64,000 bases of DNA from Pseudomonas atagonensis (GCF_011369485.1 NZ_VXCA01000025.1:310001-374000), one strand, 5' to 3'; positions 53,014 to 62,551 are shown, counted from the stretch's first letter. Made by a program: numbers and translations. Notes: a model not told the origin generated them from the sequence alone.

Positions 53014-54354
53014 ATGGACCCTTCCCCTGGCTTGTCCCTCGCAACAATATTCGCCGATTTCGGCATGATTCTTTTCGCTCTGATCCTGGTTTTGCTCAAC
53101 GGCTTTTTCGTTGCGGCGGAGTTCGCCATGGTCAAGCTGCGCTCGACCCGGGTCGAGGCCATCGCCGATCAGAACGGCTGGCGCGGGCACATCCTGCGCA
53201 CCGTACACAGTCAGCTCGATGCGTACCTCTCGGCGTGCCAGCTCGGCATCACCCTCGCCTCCCTTGGCCTGGGCTGGGTCGGTGAACCGGCGTTTGCGCA
53301 TATCCTCGAACCGCTGCTGAGCGCGGTCGGCGTGCAGTCGCCAGAAGTGGTCAAAGGCATTTCGTTCTTTACCGCGTTCTTCATCATTTCCTACCTGCAC
53401 ATCGTCGTCGGCGAGCTGGCCCCGAAGTCGTGGGCGATCCGCAAACCCGAGCTGCTGTCGCTGTGGACGGCGGTGCCGCTGTACCTGTTCTACTGGGCGA
53501 TGTACCCGGCGATCTACCTGCTCAACGCCAGCGCCAACGCGATACTGCGGATTGCCGGCCAAGGCGAACCCGGCCCGCACCACGAACACCATTACAGCCG
53601 CGAAGAATTGAAACTGATCCTGCACTCCAGCCGTGGCCAGGATCCGAGCGACCAGGGCATGCGTGTATTGGCCTCGGCGGTGGAAATGGGCGAGCTGGAA
53701 GTGGTCGACTGGGCCAACTCCCGCGAAGACCTGATCACCCTGGAATTCAACGCGCCGCTGAAAGAAATCCTCGCGATGTTCCGTCGCCACAAGTTCAGCC
53801 GTTATCCGGTGTACGACAGCGAGCGTCAGGAGTTCGTCGGTCTGCTGCACATCAAGGATCTGCTGCTGGAGCTGGCCGCCCTTGATCACATTCCCGAGTC
53901 GTTCAACCTGGCGGAGCTGACCCGTCCGCTGGAGCGCGTGTCACGGCACATGCCGCTGTCGCAGCTGCTGGAGCAGTTCCGCAAGGGCGGCTCGCACTTC
54001 GCCGTGGTCGAAGAGGCTGACGGCAACATCATCGGCTACCTGACCATGGAAGACGTGCTCGAAGTGCTGGTCGGCGACATCCAGGACGAACACCGCAAGG
54101 CCGAGCGCGGCATCCTCGCCTATCAGCCGGGCAAGTTGCTGGTACGGGGTGATACGCCGCTGTTCAAGGTCGAGCGCCTTCTGGGGATCGACCTGGACCA
54201 CATCGAAGCCGAAACCCTCGCCGGGCTGATCTACGAAACCCTCAAGCGGGTGCCGGAAGAGGAAGAAGTGCTGGAAGTCGAAGGCCTGCGGATCATCATC
54301 AAAAAGATGAAAGGCCCGAAGATTGTGCTGGCGAAGGTGTTGATGCTGGATTGA
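53014..54354 (+). CDS. CNNM-family transporter with CBS and CorC domains
   Basis: This 446-residue protein has an N-terminal DUF21/CNNM membrane domain with about four helices (FALILVLLNGFFVAAEFAMV, QLGITLASLGLGWVGEPAF, YLHIVVGELAPKSWAI). A CBS pair spans about 210-335 (EILAMFRRHKFSRYPVYDSE, IIGYLTMEDVLEVLVGDIQDE) and the CorC_HlyC domain ends the protein. The family, often called hemolysin-like, is linked to Mg2+/Co2+ efflux; the hemolysin name is historical. P. aeruginosa has a similar gene beside phoR. Confidence 0.88.
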   Translation: MDPSPGLSLATIFADFGMILFALILVLLNGFFVAAEFAMVKLRSTRVEAIADQNGWRGHILRTVHSQLDAYLSACQLGITLASLGLGWVGEPAFAHILEPLLSAVGVQSPEVVKGISFFTAFFIISYLHIVVGELAPKSWAIRKPELLSLWTAVPLYLFYWAMYPAIYLLNASANAILRIAGQGEPGPHHEHHYSREELKLILHSSRGQDPSDQGMRVLASAVEMGELEVVDWANSREDLITLEFNAPLKEILAMFRRHKFSRYPVYDSERQEFVGLLHIKDLLLELAALDHIPESFNLAELTRPLERVSRHMPLSQLLEQFRKGGSHFAVVEEADGNIIGYLTMEDVLEVLVGDIQDEHRKAERGILAYQPGKLLVRGDTPLFKVERLLGIDLDHIEAETLAGLIYETLKRVPEEEEVLEVEGLRIIIKKMKGPKIVLAKVLMLD

Positions 54355-54388
54355 TTGACGGCGCCGGGATCTTTTGTGGAAAGGGATT

Positions 54389-54536
54389 TTGTGGCGAGGG
54401 GATTTATCCCCGTTGGGCTGCGAAGCGGCCCTAGCCCCTAATCCCTAATCCCTAATCCCAGTATTGACTGACGCACCGCGCAGAATGTTTTTGGGACGGC
54501 TGCGCCGTCCAACGGGGATAAATCCCCTCGCCACAA
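54389..54536. repeat. REP-like 28-bp inverted repeat enclosing a heptamer tandem repeat
   Basis: TTGTGGCGAGGGGATTTATC and eight more bases at 54389-54416 form a perfect inverted repeat with 54509-54536. Inside the loop, CCTAATC is repeated three times in tandem (54437-54457), followed by a partial copy. The GGCGAGGGGATTTATCCCC motif is a frequent interspersed repeat in P. fluorescens-group genomes. Lies between two convergent genes. Confidence 0.85.
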
Positions 54537-54552
54537 TTGATCTCCACAGTTT

Positions 54553-55455
54553 TCATCGCTTGCCCAACGCAAAGTTGGGCAACGCCCCCAGCGGCTGGTT
54601 GAACTGATACGGAATCGATACCAGACCCGCCCCGCTGTTGCGTTGCACCACAAAGTGCAAGTGCGGGCCGCTGCTGTTGCCGGTGTTGCCCGACAGCGCC
54701 AGCGGACTGCCCACCGTCACCCTCTGCCCTTCGCGTACACTCACCGAGCCCTGCTTGAGGTGCAGATACACGCCCATCGTGCCGTCATCGTGCAACACCC
54801 GCACGAAGTTGCCGGAAGGATCGGTGCCGCGGCCACTCTGCGAATTCTCGGTTTTCACCACCACCCCCGCCCGCGCGGCAATGATCGGCGTGCCGACCGG
54901 CATGGCGATGTCCATCGCGTATTTGTTCTTCGGCCCGAAGTGGCTGTAATCGCCATTGGCGCCCTGGCTGAGGCGGAACGGCCCGCCACGCCACGGAAAC
55001 GGATAGCGATAGCCCTGAGCCGCGCCAGCCGGGTCACCAAGGGAATAATGGAACTGCGGCGTATACACCAGCGGTTTGCCACCGGACACCGCCGTCAGCA
55101 GCGCCAGCCGCGTATTGCTGCGCGCCGGCAACACCCGACGGATCGTTTGAGCGGGAGCGCCGCGCACGTTGCTCATCCCGGTAAACGCCAGTGCAACCTC
55201 GACTGGCGCGTACAGGTCGTTGCGCACGAACACCACGTCCGCGCCCTTCTGCTTCTTGATGTCGAGATAGACCTGGCGCTCGAGGCGCTCGACCATCCGG
55301 TCCTGAAACACGAACACCTGAGAGCCTTTGCTCGGACGGTCGCTATACGAAACCACTCCGTTGGCATCGGTGGATTTGTAGATCGTCATGGCCACAGTCG
55401 AGGTGGAGGCCATGAACAGACCACAGAAAAACAGCAGGCGCAGGGGCATGGGCAA
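54553..55455 (-). CDS. M23 family peptidoglycan endopeptidase
   Basis: This 300-residue protein has a signal peptide (LLFFCGLFMASTSTVA). A DUF4124-like segment follows (IYKSTDANGVVSYSDRP), then a beta-rich middle. A C-terminal LytM domain keeps zinc ligands in HFGPKNKYAMDIAMPVG and GPHLHFVV. It should cleave peptide crosslinks in the periplasm or act as a divisome-type activator. The first ATG is used; a second lies two codons on. The P. aeruginosa equivalent also lies between phoR and phoU. Confidence 0.9.
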   Translation of the reverse strand: MPMPLRLLFFCGLFMASTSTVAMTIYKSTDANGVVSYSDRPSKGSQVFVFQDRMVERLERQVYLDIKKQKGADVVFVRNDLYAPVEVALAFTGMSNVRGAPAQTIRRVLPARSNTRLALLTAVSGGKPLVYTPQFHYSLGDPAGAAQGYRYPFPWRGGPFRLSQGANGDYSHFGPKNKYAMDIAMPVGTPIIAARAGVVVKTENSQSGRGTDPSGNFVRVLHDDGTMGVYLHLKQGSVSVREGQRVTVGSPLALSGNTGNSSGPHLHFVVQRNSGAGLVSIPYQFNQPLGALPNFALGKR

Positions 55456-55547
55456 AAATTCTGTCGAGTAAGGCCTGGGAATGAGCCTAGCAGCTGAAGC
55501 AGACCAGGCTAGTCGACAGATGTTTCAAATTGGCAGGTGCAGGAGAT

Positions 55548-55657
55548 GATCGTCCCCACGCTCTGCGTGGGGATGCAGCCCGGGACGCTCCGCGTCCCAT
55601 GCGAGAGGACGCGGAGCGTCCGGTTGAGGCATTCCCACGCAGAGCGTGGGAACGATC
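55548..55657. repeat. nested inverted repeat (CCCACGCTCTGCGTGGG type)
   Basis: GATCGTCCCCACGCTCTGCG at the left is mirrored by TTCCCACGCAGAGCGTGGGA and ACGATC at the right (to 55657). Between them, GGGACGCTCCGCGTCCC and GGACGCGGAGCGTCC form an inner pair. Each arm is itself palindromic, so a cruciform or clover-like fold is possible. It is a common repeat type in fluorescent pseudomonads. Fills the gap between the M23 and response-regulator genes, which otherwise shows nothing. Confidence 0.8.
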
Positions 55658-55676
55658 AGCTGTCAGGCAACGAAGA

Positions 55677-56633
55677 TCACGCGCCGGGTACGAAGTGCTT
55701 CTGCGCCGTGCCACGGGCGATCAGACGGGAGATGTAATCGAGTTTCTGCGCATCCTGGTCAACGAAGCGGAAAGTCAGTTGCAGCCAGTCACTGTCGGCT
55801 TTCTGCTCGTGGGCAACGATGGCGTGCAGGTAACCATTAAGGCGGGCGATTTCGGCGTTGTCGCCCTGCTCCAGATCGAGCACGGCGCTGTCGAGGATCT
55901 GCGGCAGACTGTCGGTGCGTTTGATCACCAGCAGCGCTTCCTTGATGCTCAGGGCTTTGATCACGCATTGCTGGTTGCCACTTGGCAAGCGCAGCTGGCC
56001 TTGACCGCGACCACTGGCCGGCGCTGCTGCAGCGGCAGGTGCCTTGACCGGTGGACTGTTAAGCAGACCGCGCGACGGCGCAGCGGCCGGTGCCGGGGCA
56101 GCGGCAGCAGGCTTGGCGAACGGATTGGCTGCCGCTGCGACCGGAGCGCCACCCACCACGGCAGCCTTGCCGCCAGTCAAAGCGCTCAGGGAATCGTTGC
56201 CAAACGCCGAGTTCATCTTGGTCGGCGCACTGTTCATCAGCGTGTCGAGCTTGCCGACCTTGTTCAGCGCCTGCTTGACCTTGGTCAGCAGTTGTTCGTT
56301 GGTGAACGGCTTGCTGACGTAGCCGGAAACGCCGGCCTGAATAGCTTGCACCACGTTTTCCTTGTCGCCACGGCTGGTGACCATGATGAACGGCATGGTT
56401 TTGAGGTTGTCTTGCTGGCGGCACCAGGTCAGCAGTTCCAGGCCGGACATTTCCGGCATCTCCCAGTCGCACAAGACCAGGTCGAATGCCTCTTTGGCCA
56501 GCATGGCCTGGGCCTTTTTGCCGTTGATGGCGTCCTCGGTGCGGATCCCCGGGAAGTAATTACGCAGGCACTTTTTCACCAGGTCACGAATGAACGATGC
56601 ATCGTCCACGACCAACACACTGATCTTGCTCAT
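55677..56633 (-). CDS. CheY-like response regulator with Ala/Pro linker and uncharacterised C-terminal domain
   Basis: This 318-residue protein has a receiver domain at 1-125 with phosphoacceptor Asp56 (LVLCDWEMPEMSG), VVDDASF and a KPF motif with the conserved Lys. A linker of about 70 residues rich in Ala and Pro follows. The C-terminal 105 residues (QCVIKALSIKEALLVIKRTD, LTFRFVDQDAQKLDYISRLI) have a PilZ-like feel at the end but I cannot assign them. There is no DNA-binding domain. It lies downstream of phoU, as PA5364 does in P. aeruginosa. Its kinase partner is unknown. Confidence 0.85.
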   Translation of the reverse strand: MSKISVLVVDDASFIRDLVKKCLRNYFPGIRTEDAINGKKAQAMLAKEAFDLVLCDWEMPEMSGLELLTWCRQQDNLKTMPFIMVTSRGDKENVVQAIQAGVSGYVSKPFTNEQLLTKVKQALNKVGKLDTLMNSAPTKMNSAFGNDSLSALTGGKAAVVGGAPVAAAANPFAKPAAAAPAPAAAPSRGLLNSPPVKAPAAAAAPASGRGQGQLRLPSGNQQCVIKALSIKEALLVIKRTDSLPQILDSAVLDLEQGDNAEIARLNGYLHAIVAHEQKADSDWLQLTFRFVDQDAQKLDYISRLIARGTAQKHFVPGA

Positions 56634-56769
56634 CCAACACCCCTATTAAAATCCCGGCAAGCATAACGCTGGCTGATGGCACATTGCCAAAACTCTTCAG
56701 TCACGCCGGGACTTTTCGTTCGCGGGTGCTGCTTTTTAACTCGCTTCTGCCTACGAAAAGCAGAAACAA

Positions 56770-56804
56770 AAACGCCCGGCCAAAGGGCCGGGCGCTTTTC
56801 TCAG
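56770..56804 (-). terminator. intrinsic terminator after phoU
   Basis: GCGCCCGGCC pairs with GGCCGGGCG over an AAAG-type loop (56773-56794) and on the minus strand is followed by TTTTTGTTT. It lies 17 bases after the phoU stop and closes the pst-phoU unit, leaving the response regulator with a separate promoter. Confidence 0.85.
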
Positions 56805-56810
56805 GCAATC

Positions 56811-57572
56811 TTACTTATCGTCAGCATCGCCCGGAACATTAGCGGTTTCACCGCTTGTGCCTTCAACTTCTTCCTTCATGCGCTTGAGGCCCATGTGGCG
56901 CACATCGGTACCGCGCACCAGGTAGATCACCAGTTCCGAGATGTTGCGTGCGTGGTCGCCGATCCGCTCCAGCGAACGCAGCACCCAGATAATGCTCAAG
57001 ACCCGCGAGATAGAGCGCGGGTCTTCCATCATGTAGGTTGCCAGCTCGCGCAGGGCGGTCTTGTATTCGCGGTCGATGATCTTGTCGTACTGCGCCACCG
57101 ACAACGCCAGATCGGCGTCGAAGCGGGCAAACGCGTCCAGCGCATCGCGCACCATGTTGCGCACCTGGTCGCCGATGTGGCGAACCTCGACGTAACCGCG
57201 CGGCGCTTCGCCTTCCTCGCACAACTGGATGGCACGACGGGCGATCTTGGTCGCTTCGTCACCGATGCGCTCAAGGTCGATCACCGACTTGGAGATGCTG
57301 ATGATCAGACGCAGGTCGGAGGCCGCCGGCTGACGACGGGCGAGAATGCGCAGGCATTCTTCGTCGATGTTGCGTTCCATCTGGTTGATCTGGTCATCGA
57401 TCTCGCGCACTTGCTGAGCCAGGCCGGAGTCGGCCTCGATCAGCGCGGTCACCGCGTCGTTGACCTGCTTCTCGACCAGCCCGCCCATGGCCAGGAGGTG
57501 GCTGCGCACTTCCTCGAGCTCGGCGTTGAACTGCGCTGAGATGTGGTGGGTAAGGCCTTCTTTACTAATCAT
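56811..57572 (-). CDS. phoU: phosphate signalling regulator PhoU
   Basis: This 253-residue cytosolic protein has two PhoU three-helix-bundle domains with the metal-binding E/D-x-x-x-D signatures (IDLERIGDEATKIARRA and RSLERIGDHARNISELV). It relays transporter state to PhoR and restrains Pho activation and phosphate uptake. It begins 71 bases after pstB and ends at an intrinsic terminator. Confidence 0.96.
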   Translation of the reverse strand: MISKEGLTHHISAQFNAELEEVRSHLLAMGGLVEKQVNDAVTALIEADSGLAQQVREIDDQINQMERNIDEECLRILARRQPAASDLRLIISISKSVIDLERIGDEATKIARRAIQLCEEGEAPRGYVEVRHIGDQVRNMVRDALDAFARFDADLALSVAQYDKIIDREYKTALRELATYMMEDPRSISRVLSIIWVLRSLERIGDHARNISELVIYLVRGTDVRHMGLKRMKEEVEGTSGETANVPGDADDK

Positions 57573-57643
57573 GTTGGCGTCCTTGGAGCGTCCGGTAAGG
57601 TGCGGTGGGCCGCAGCGTCAATTCTGTGAATAACCCGCAACTG

Positions 57644-58477
57644 TCAGCCATAACGACCGGTGATGTAGTCTTCGGTCTGCTTCTTCGCCGGATTGGTGAA
57701 CAGGGTATCGGTGTCGCCGAACTCCACCAGTTTGCCCATGTACATGAACGCCGTGTAGTCGGACACCCGCGCGGCCTGTTGCATGTTGTGGGTCACGATG
57801 ACGATGGTGAACTTGGATTTCAGCTCGTAGATCAGCTCTTCGACTTTCAGCGTCGAGATCGGGTCGAGGGCCGAGCACGGTTCGTCGAGCAGCAGCACTT
57901 CCGGCTCCACGGCGATGGTACGGGCGATCACCAGACGTTGCTGCTGACCGCCGGACAGGCCGAGTGCCGAGTCGTGCAGACGGTCTTTGACTTCGTCCCA
58001 CAGCGCCGCGCCTTTCAGTGCCCACTCAACGGCTTCGTCGAGGATGCGCTTCTTGTTGATGCCCTGGATGCGCAAGCCGTAAACCACGTTTTCGTAGATG
58101 GTCTTGGGGAACGGGTTAGGCTTCTGGAACACCATGCCGACCCGGCGACGCAGCTCGGCAACGTCCTCGCCCTTGCGATAGATGTTGTTGCCGTACAGGT
58201 TGATCGCGCCTTCGACGCGGCAACCGTCCACCAGGTCGTTCATGCGGTTGAAGGTACGCAGCAGCGTGGACTTGCCGCAGCCGGACGGGCCGATGAACGC
58301 GGTCACGCGCTGTTTCGGGATGTTCATGCTGACGTCGAACAGTGCTTGTTTCTCGCCGTAGAACAGGCTCAGCCCCGGCACTTCGATGGCCACGGTTTCC
58401 TGTTCGAGGTTCAGGCTCTGCTTGTCGCGGCCCAGGGCAGACATGTTGATGCCGTGGGTATGTGTTTCGTGCTGCAT
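57644..58477 (-). CDS. pstB: phosphate ABC transporter ATPase PstB
   Basis: This 277-residue ABC ATPase has Walker A GPSGCGKST, the signature LSGGQQQRL and Walker B VLLLDEPCSALD, with the switch His in VTHNMQQAAR. It drives phosphate import with PstA and PstC. The N-terminal 25 residues precede the usual family start; the ATG at 58477 is used. It lies 82 bases after pstA. Confidence 0.96.
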   Translation of the reverse strand: MQHETHTHGINMSALGRDKQSLNLEQETVAIEVPGLSLFYGEKQALFDVSMNIPKQRVTAFIGPSGCGKSTLLRTFNRMNDLVDGCRVEGAINLYGNNIYRKGEDVAELRRRVGMVFQKPNPFPKTIYENVVYGLRIQGINKKRILDEAVEWALKGAALWDEVKDRLHDSALGLSGGQQQRLVIARTIAVEPEVLLLDEPCSALDPISTLKVEELIYELKSKFTIVIVTHNMQQAARVSDYTAFMYMGKLVEFGDTDTLFTNPAKKQTEDYITGRYG

Positions 58478-58559
58478 GGGAGATCCCCTGTGCTAACAAA
58501 TTCGGTTCGGTTGGCTGCCGGAATCTAGACCGGCAACCCTTCAATTCTTGTGGCGGCGA

Positions 58560-60230
58560 TCAGCTGTCCAGCGCCTTGTACTTCTCGCGCAGGTGGTTAC
58601 GGATGTACACCGCCGACAGGTTCAACGTGGCGATCACCAGCACCAGCAACAGCGCCGTGGCATACACCAGCGGACGGGCCGCTTCGACGTTCGGGCTCTG
58701 GAAGCCGACGTCATAAATATGGAAGCCCAGGTGCATGATCTTCTGGTCCAGGTGCAGGTACGGGTAGTTACCGTCCACCGGCAGCGACGGCGCCAGTTTC
58801 ACCACACCCACCAGCATCAGCGGTGCCACTTCACCGGCGGCACGAGCCACCGCGAGGATCATGCCGGTCATCATCGCCGGGCTGGCCATGGGCAGAACGA
58901 TCTTCCACAGGGTTTCAGCCTTGGTCGCGCCCAGCGCCAGCGAACCTTCGCGCACAGTGCGAGGAATCCGCGCCAGACCTTCTTCCGTGGCCACGATCAC
59001 CACCGGTACCGCCAGCAGCGCCAGAGTCAACGAAGCCCAGAGCAGCCCCGGTGTACCAAAGGTCGGCGCCGGCAGTGCTTCAGGGAAGAACAGCCGGTCG
59101 AGCGAACCACCCAGCACGTAGACGAAAAAGCCCAGACCGAACACGCCGTAAACGATCGCCGGAACACCGGCGAGGTTGTTCACTGCGATGCGGATGATCC
59201 GGGTCAGGGCGTTCTGCTTGGCGTATTCGCGCAGGTACACCGCCGCCAGTACGCCGAACGGGGTGACGATCATCGCCATGATCAGGGTCATCATCACGGT
59301 GCCGAAGATCGCCGGGAAAATCCCGCCTTCGGTGTTCGCTTCACGCGGGTCGTCGGACAGGAACTCCCAGACCTTGCTGAAGTAGAAACCGATCTTGGTG
59401 AAGGTGCCCATGGCGTTTGGCTGGTAGGCGTGAACCACTTTGCCCAGACCGATTTCGATCTCTTTACCGTTGGCATCGCGGGCAGTCAACGCATCACGAT
59501 TGAACTGCGCATGCAGATCGGCCAGACGTGCTTCGATGTCCTGATAACGCGCGTTCAGCTCGGCGCGCTCCGACTCCATGTCCGCTTGCGCGGTGGCGTC
59601 GAGTTTGCCTTCCAGTTCCAGCTTGCGCCCATGCAGACGGATGCGCTCCAGACCTGCGTTGATCGCACCGATGTCAGTCTTTTCCAGCGACTTGAGCTGC
59701 GCGGCGAGACCGTTCACACGGTTGATTCGCGCCTGCAACTCAGGCCAGGCAGCCTCGCCTTCGGCGATGACCTTGCCATCCTGTTTGACGTTGACCAGAT
59801 AGCCGTAGAAGTTGCCCCACTCGCGACGCTCCAGCGCCATCAGTTCCGGCGGGTTTTTCTGGTTGGTCAGCCACTCGCCGACGATCCAGGTGAAGTCGTT
59901 GCCGTTCAAGTCACGGTTACCGACCTTGATCAGCTCGCGGGTCATGAATTCCGGGCCTGCATCCGGCACCGGCAAACCGGCGCTCTTCAGACGTGCACGC
60001 GGCACTTCTTCTTTTTGCACCACTTCGCCCACGACCAGATGCTGGCCCTGGCCCGGTACGTCATAGCTGGCGTGGATCAGATCCGCCGGCCAGAAGTGAC
60101 CCAGACCGCGCACGGCGATCACCGCCAGCAGGCCAATGGTCATGATGACCGCGATGGACACCGCGCCACCGCTGATCCAGACGCCCGGGGCGCCGCTCTT
60201 GAACCATCCTTTCAGGGAGTTCTGTTTCAC
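58560..60230 (-). CDS. pstA: phosphate ABC transporter permease PstA, long form
   Basis: This 556-residue permease is almost twice the length of E. coli PstA (about 296). One helix near the start is followed by a long extracytoplasmic section with a coiled-coil stretch (LAAQLKSLEKTDIGAINAGL, AELNARYQDIEARLADLHAQ). The standard permease core follows (GIFPAIFGTVMMTLIMAMIV, EGSLALGATKAETLWKIVLP with the EAA motif). The long form is usual for Pseudomonas. It partners with PstC. Confidence 0.93.
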   Translation of the reverse strand: MKQNSLKGWFKSGAPGVWISGGAVSIAVIMTIGLLAVIAVRGLGHFWPADLIHASYDVPGQGQHLVVGEVVQKEEVPRARLKSAGLPVPDAGPEFMTRELIKVGNRDLNGNDFTWIVGEWLTNQKNPPELMALERREWGNFYGYLVNVKQDGKVIAEGEAAWPELQARINRVNGLAAQLKSLEKTDIGAINAGLERIRLHGRKLELEGKLDATAQADMESERAELNARYQDIEARLADLHAQFNRDALTARDANGKEIEIGLGKVVHAYQPNAMGTFTKIGFYFSKVWEFLSDDPREANTEGGIFPAIFGTVMMTLIMAMIVTPFGVLAAVYLREYAKQNALTRIIRIAVNNLAGVPAIVYGVFGLGFFVYVLGGSLDRLFFPEALPAPTFGTPGLLWASLTLALLAVPVVIVATEEGLARIPRTVREGSLALGATKAETLWKIVLPMASPAMMTGMILAVARAAGEVAPLMLVGVVKLAPSLPVDGNYPYLHLDQKIMHLGFHIYDVGFQSPNVEAARPLVYATALLLVLVIATLNLSAVYIRNHLREKYKALDS

Positions 60231-60246
60231 AGACTTCTACCTTTGC

Positions 60247-62529
60247 TTAAAGCGACGAGTATTTCTTGCGCAGACGCTGACGAATCAGTTCCGCGAGGGT
60301 GTTCATGACGAAGGTGAACAACAGCAGCACCAGCGCCGAGAGGAACAGCACGCGGTAGTGGCTGCCGCCGACTTCCGACTCCGGCATTTCCACCGCGACG
60401 TTGGCGGCCAGGGTGCGCAGGCCTTCGAACAGGTTCATTTCCATGACCGGGGTATTACCGGTGGCCATCAGCACGATCATCGTCTCGCCGACCGCACGGC
60501 CCATGCCGATCATCAGCGCCGAGAAGATGCCCGGGCTGGCGGTCAGAATGACCACGCGAGTCATGGTTTGCCACGGCGTGGCACCCAGCGCCAGCGAACC
60601 CAGGGTCAGGCCGCGTGGCACGCTGAATACGGCGTCTTCGGCGATCGAGTAGATGTTCGGAATCACCGCAAAACCCATCGCCAGACCGACCACCAGTGCG
60701 TTGCGCTGGTCGTAGGTGATGCCCAGGTCGTGGGAGATCCACATGCGCATGTCACCGCCGAAGAACCAGTTCTCCATGAACGGGCTCATGTACAGCGACA
60801 ACCAGCCCACGAACAGGATCACCGGGATCAACAGTGCACTTTCCCAGCCATCCGGGACTTTCAGGCGGATCGACTCAGGCAGGCGGCTGAAGGTGAAACC
60901 GGCGATCAGAATGCCGATCGGCAGCAACATCAGCAGGCTGAAGATGCCCGGCAGGTGCCCTTCTACATACGGTGCGAGGAACAGGCCGGCGAAGAAACCG
61001 AGGATCACCGTCGGCATCGCTTCCATCAGCTCGATCACCGGTTTGACCTTGCGGCGCATGCCCGGGGCCATGAAGTACGCGGTATAGATCGCAGCGGCAA
61101 CGGCCAGCGGTGCAGCCAGCAGCATCGCGTAGAACGCCGCTTTCAGGGTGCCGAAGGTCAGTGGCGAGAGGCTCAGTTTCGGTTCGAAATCGGTGTTGGC
61201 GGCGGTCGATTGCCAGACGTATTTAGGCTCGTCGTAGTTCTCGTACCAGACCTTGCTCCACAGCGCGCTCCACGACACTTCCGGGTGTGGGTTGTCGAGC
61301 AGCAGCGGTTGCAGCTTGCCGCCGGCTTCGACGATCACCCGGTTGGCGCGTGGCGACAGGCCGAACAGGCCCTGGCCTTCGACCACCTGATCGACCAGCA
61401 AAGTTCGGTGCGCGGTGCTGTGGAACACGCCGAGCTTGCCGCTGGCATCCAGCGCAAGGAAGCCTTTGCGACGCTCTTCGGCAGTGATTTCAACGATCGG
61501 CGTGGTGCCCATCTGGAAGGTGCGGATCTGTTTCAGGCGCAGCTCGCCATCGGTGTCGCGGGCCATGAACCACTGGGCCAGACCGCCCTTGGAATCACCG
61601 ATGATCAGCGAGATACCACCGACCAGTTGCGTCGAGGCAGTGACTTCGGCGTCGGCGTTTTCCAGCAGTTTGTAGCGGCCGTTAAGGCTCTTGTCGCGCA
61701 GACTGAACACGTCGGCCTGAGCACGCCCGTTGACCACGTACAGCCATTGCTGGCGCGGGTCGACGAAGATGTTTTTCACCGGCTCAGTCATCTGTGGCAG
61801 ATCGATACGCTTCTGCTCGTTGGTGACTTCGCCGGTCATCATGTTTTCTTCGCTGGTCAGCGACAAAACATTGAGTTGCGAACCGGTCGAACCCACCAGC
61901 ATCAGGGTCGTATCGGTGGCATTGAGGCTGACGTGCTCCAGAGCACCACCGCTTTCATTCAACGCAATCGGCGTATTGCCATACGGGTATTCGATGGCCG
62001 GGGTGATGGTTTTCTTGCCATCGGGATAGCTGACTTTATAGGTGTGACGGAACACCAGCGCCTGACCGTTGGACAGACCCACGGCAACCAGCGGATGACC
62101 TGGCTGGTCCTCACCGATGGAGGTCACGGTAGCGCCGGCCGGAACCGGCAGATCGACGCGCTTCAATTCAGCGCCACTGTCGAGATCGAAAAACAGCGCC
62201 TGGCCCTTGTCGGAAACGCGCATGGCCACCTGATTCTGCTCTTCGAGCGAGATCATCAGCGGCTTGCCGGCGTCCTGCATCCAGGCCGGGGTAATGGCAT
62301 CTTTCGCGGTCAGGTCGGCACCTTTGAACAGCGGCGCAACCACGTAGGCGAGAAAGAAAAAGATCAGGGTGATGGCTGCCAGTACCGCCAGACCGCCAAC
62401 GAGGACGTACCAGCGGGTGAAGCGATCCTTGAGCGCGCGAATGCGGCGCTTGCGTTGCAGCTCAGGCGTATTGAAATCAATGCGCTTGGGAGGATTAGTA
62501 GTCATGTGGGAATTGGCCAGATCATTCAT
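60247..62529 (-). CDS. pstC: phosphate ABC transporter permease PstC, long form
   Basis: This 760-residue permease is more than twice the E. coli length (about 319). After one transmembrane helix (YVLVGGLAVLAAITLIFFFL) comes a periplasmic insertion of about 370 residues that reads like a beta-propeller (GQALFFDLDSGAELKRVDLP, WLYVVNGRAQADVFSLRD). The permease core follows (LAAPLAVAAAIYTAYFM, PTVILGFFAGLFLAP, the EAA-type LGATPWQTMTRVV). The second ATG (62505) is an alternative start. A Pho box lies just upstream, giving it a promoter independent of pstS. Confidence 0.92.
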   Translation of the reverse strand: MNDLANSHMTTNPPKRIDFNTPELQRKRRIRALKDRFTRWYVLVGGLAVLAAITLIFFFLAYVVAPLFKGADLTAKDAITPAWMQDAGKPLMISLEEQNQVAMRVSDKGQALFFDLDSGAELKRVDLPVPAGATVTSIGEDQPGHPLVAVGLSNGQALVFRHTYKVSYPDGKKTITPAIEYPYGNTPIALNESGGALEHVSLNATDTTLMLVGSTGSQLNVLSLTSEENMMTGEVTNEQKRIDLPQMTEPVKNIFVDPRQQWLYVVNGRAQADVFSLRDKSLNGRYKLLENADAEVTASTQLVGGISLIIGDSKGGLAQWFMARDTDGELRLKQIRTFQMGTTPIVEITAEERRKGFLALDASGKLGVFHSTAHRTLLVDQVVEGQGLFGLSPRANRVIVEAGGKLQPLLLDNPHPEVSWSALWSKVWYENYDEPKYVWQSTAANTDFEPKLSLSPLTFGTLKAAFYAMLLAAPLAVAAAIYTAYFMAPGMRRKVKPVIELMEAMPTVILGFFAGLFLAPYVEGHLPGIFSLLMLLPIGILIAGFTFSRLPESIRLKVPDGWESALLIPVILFVGWLSLYMSPFMENWFFGGDMRMWISHDLGITYDQRNALVVGLAMGFAVIPNIYSIAEDAVFSVPRGLTLGSLALGATPWQTMTRVVILTASPGIFSALMIGMGRAVGETMIVLMATGNTPVMEMNLFEGLRTLAANVAVEMPESEVGGSHYRVLFLSALVLLLFTFVMNTLAELIRQRLRKKYSSL

Positions 62530-62551
62530 GCGCTCACCCTAGCGATCCTGT

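Noticed and set aside
54431..54460. CRISPR or minisatellite
   Set aside because: Units are only 7 bases with no spacers; it is a short tandem repeat inside a REP-like stem.
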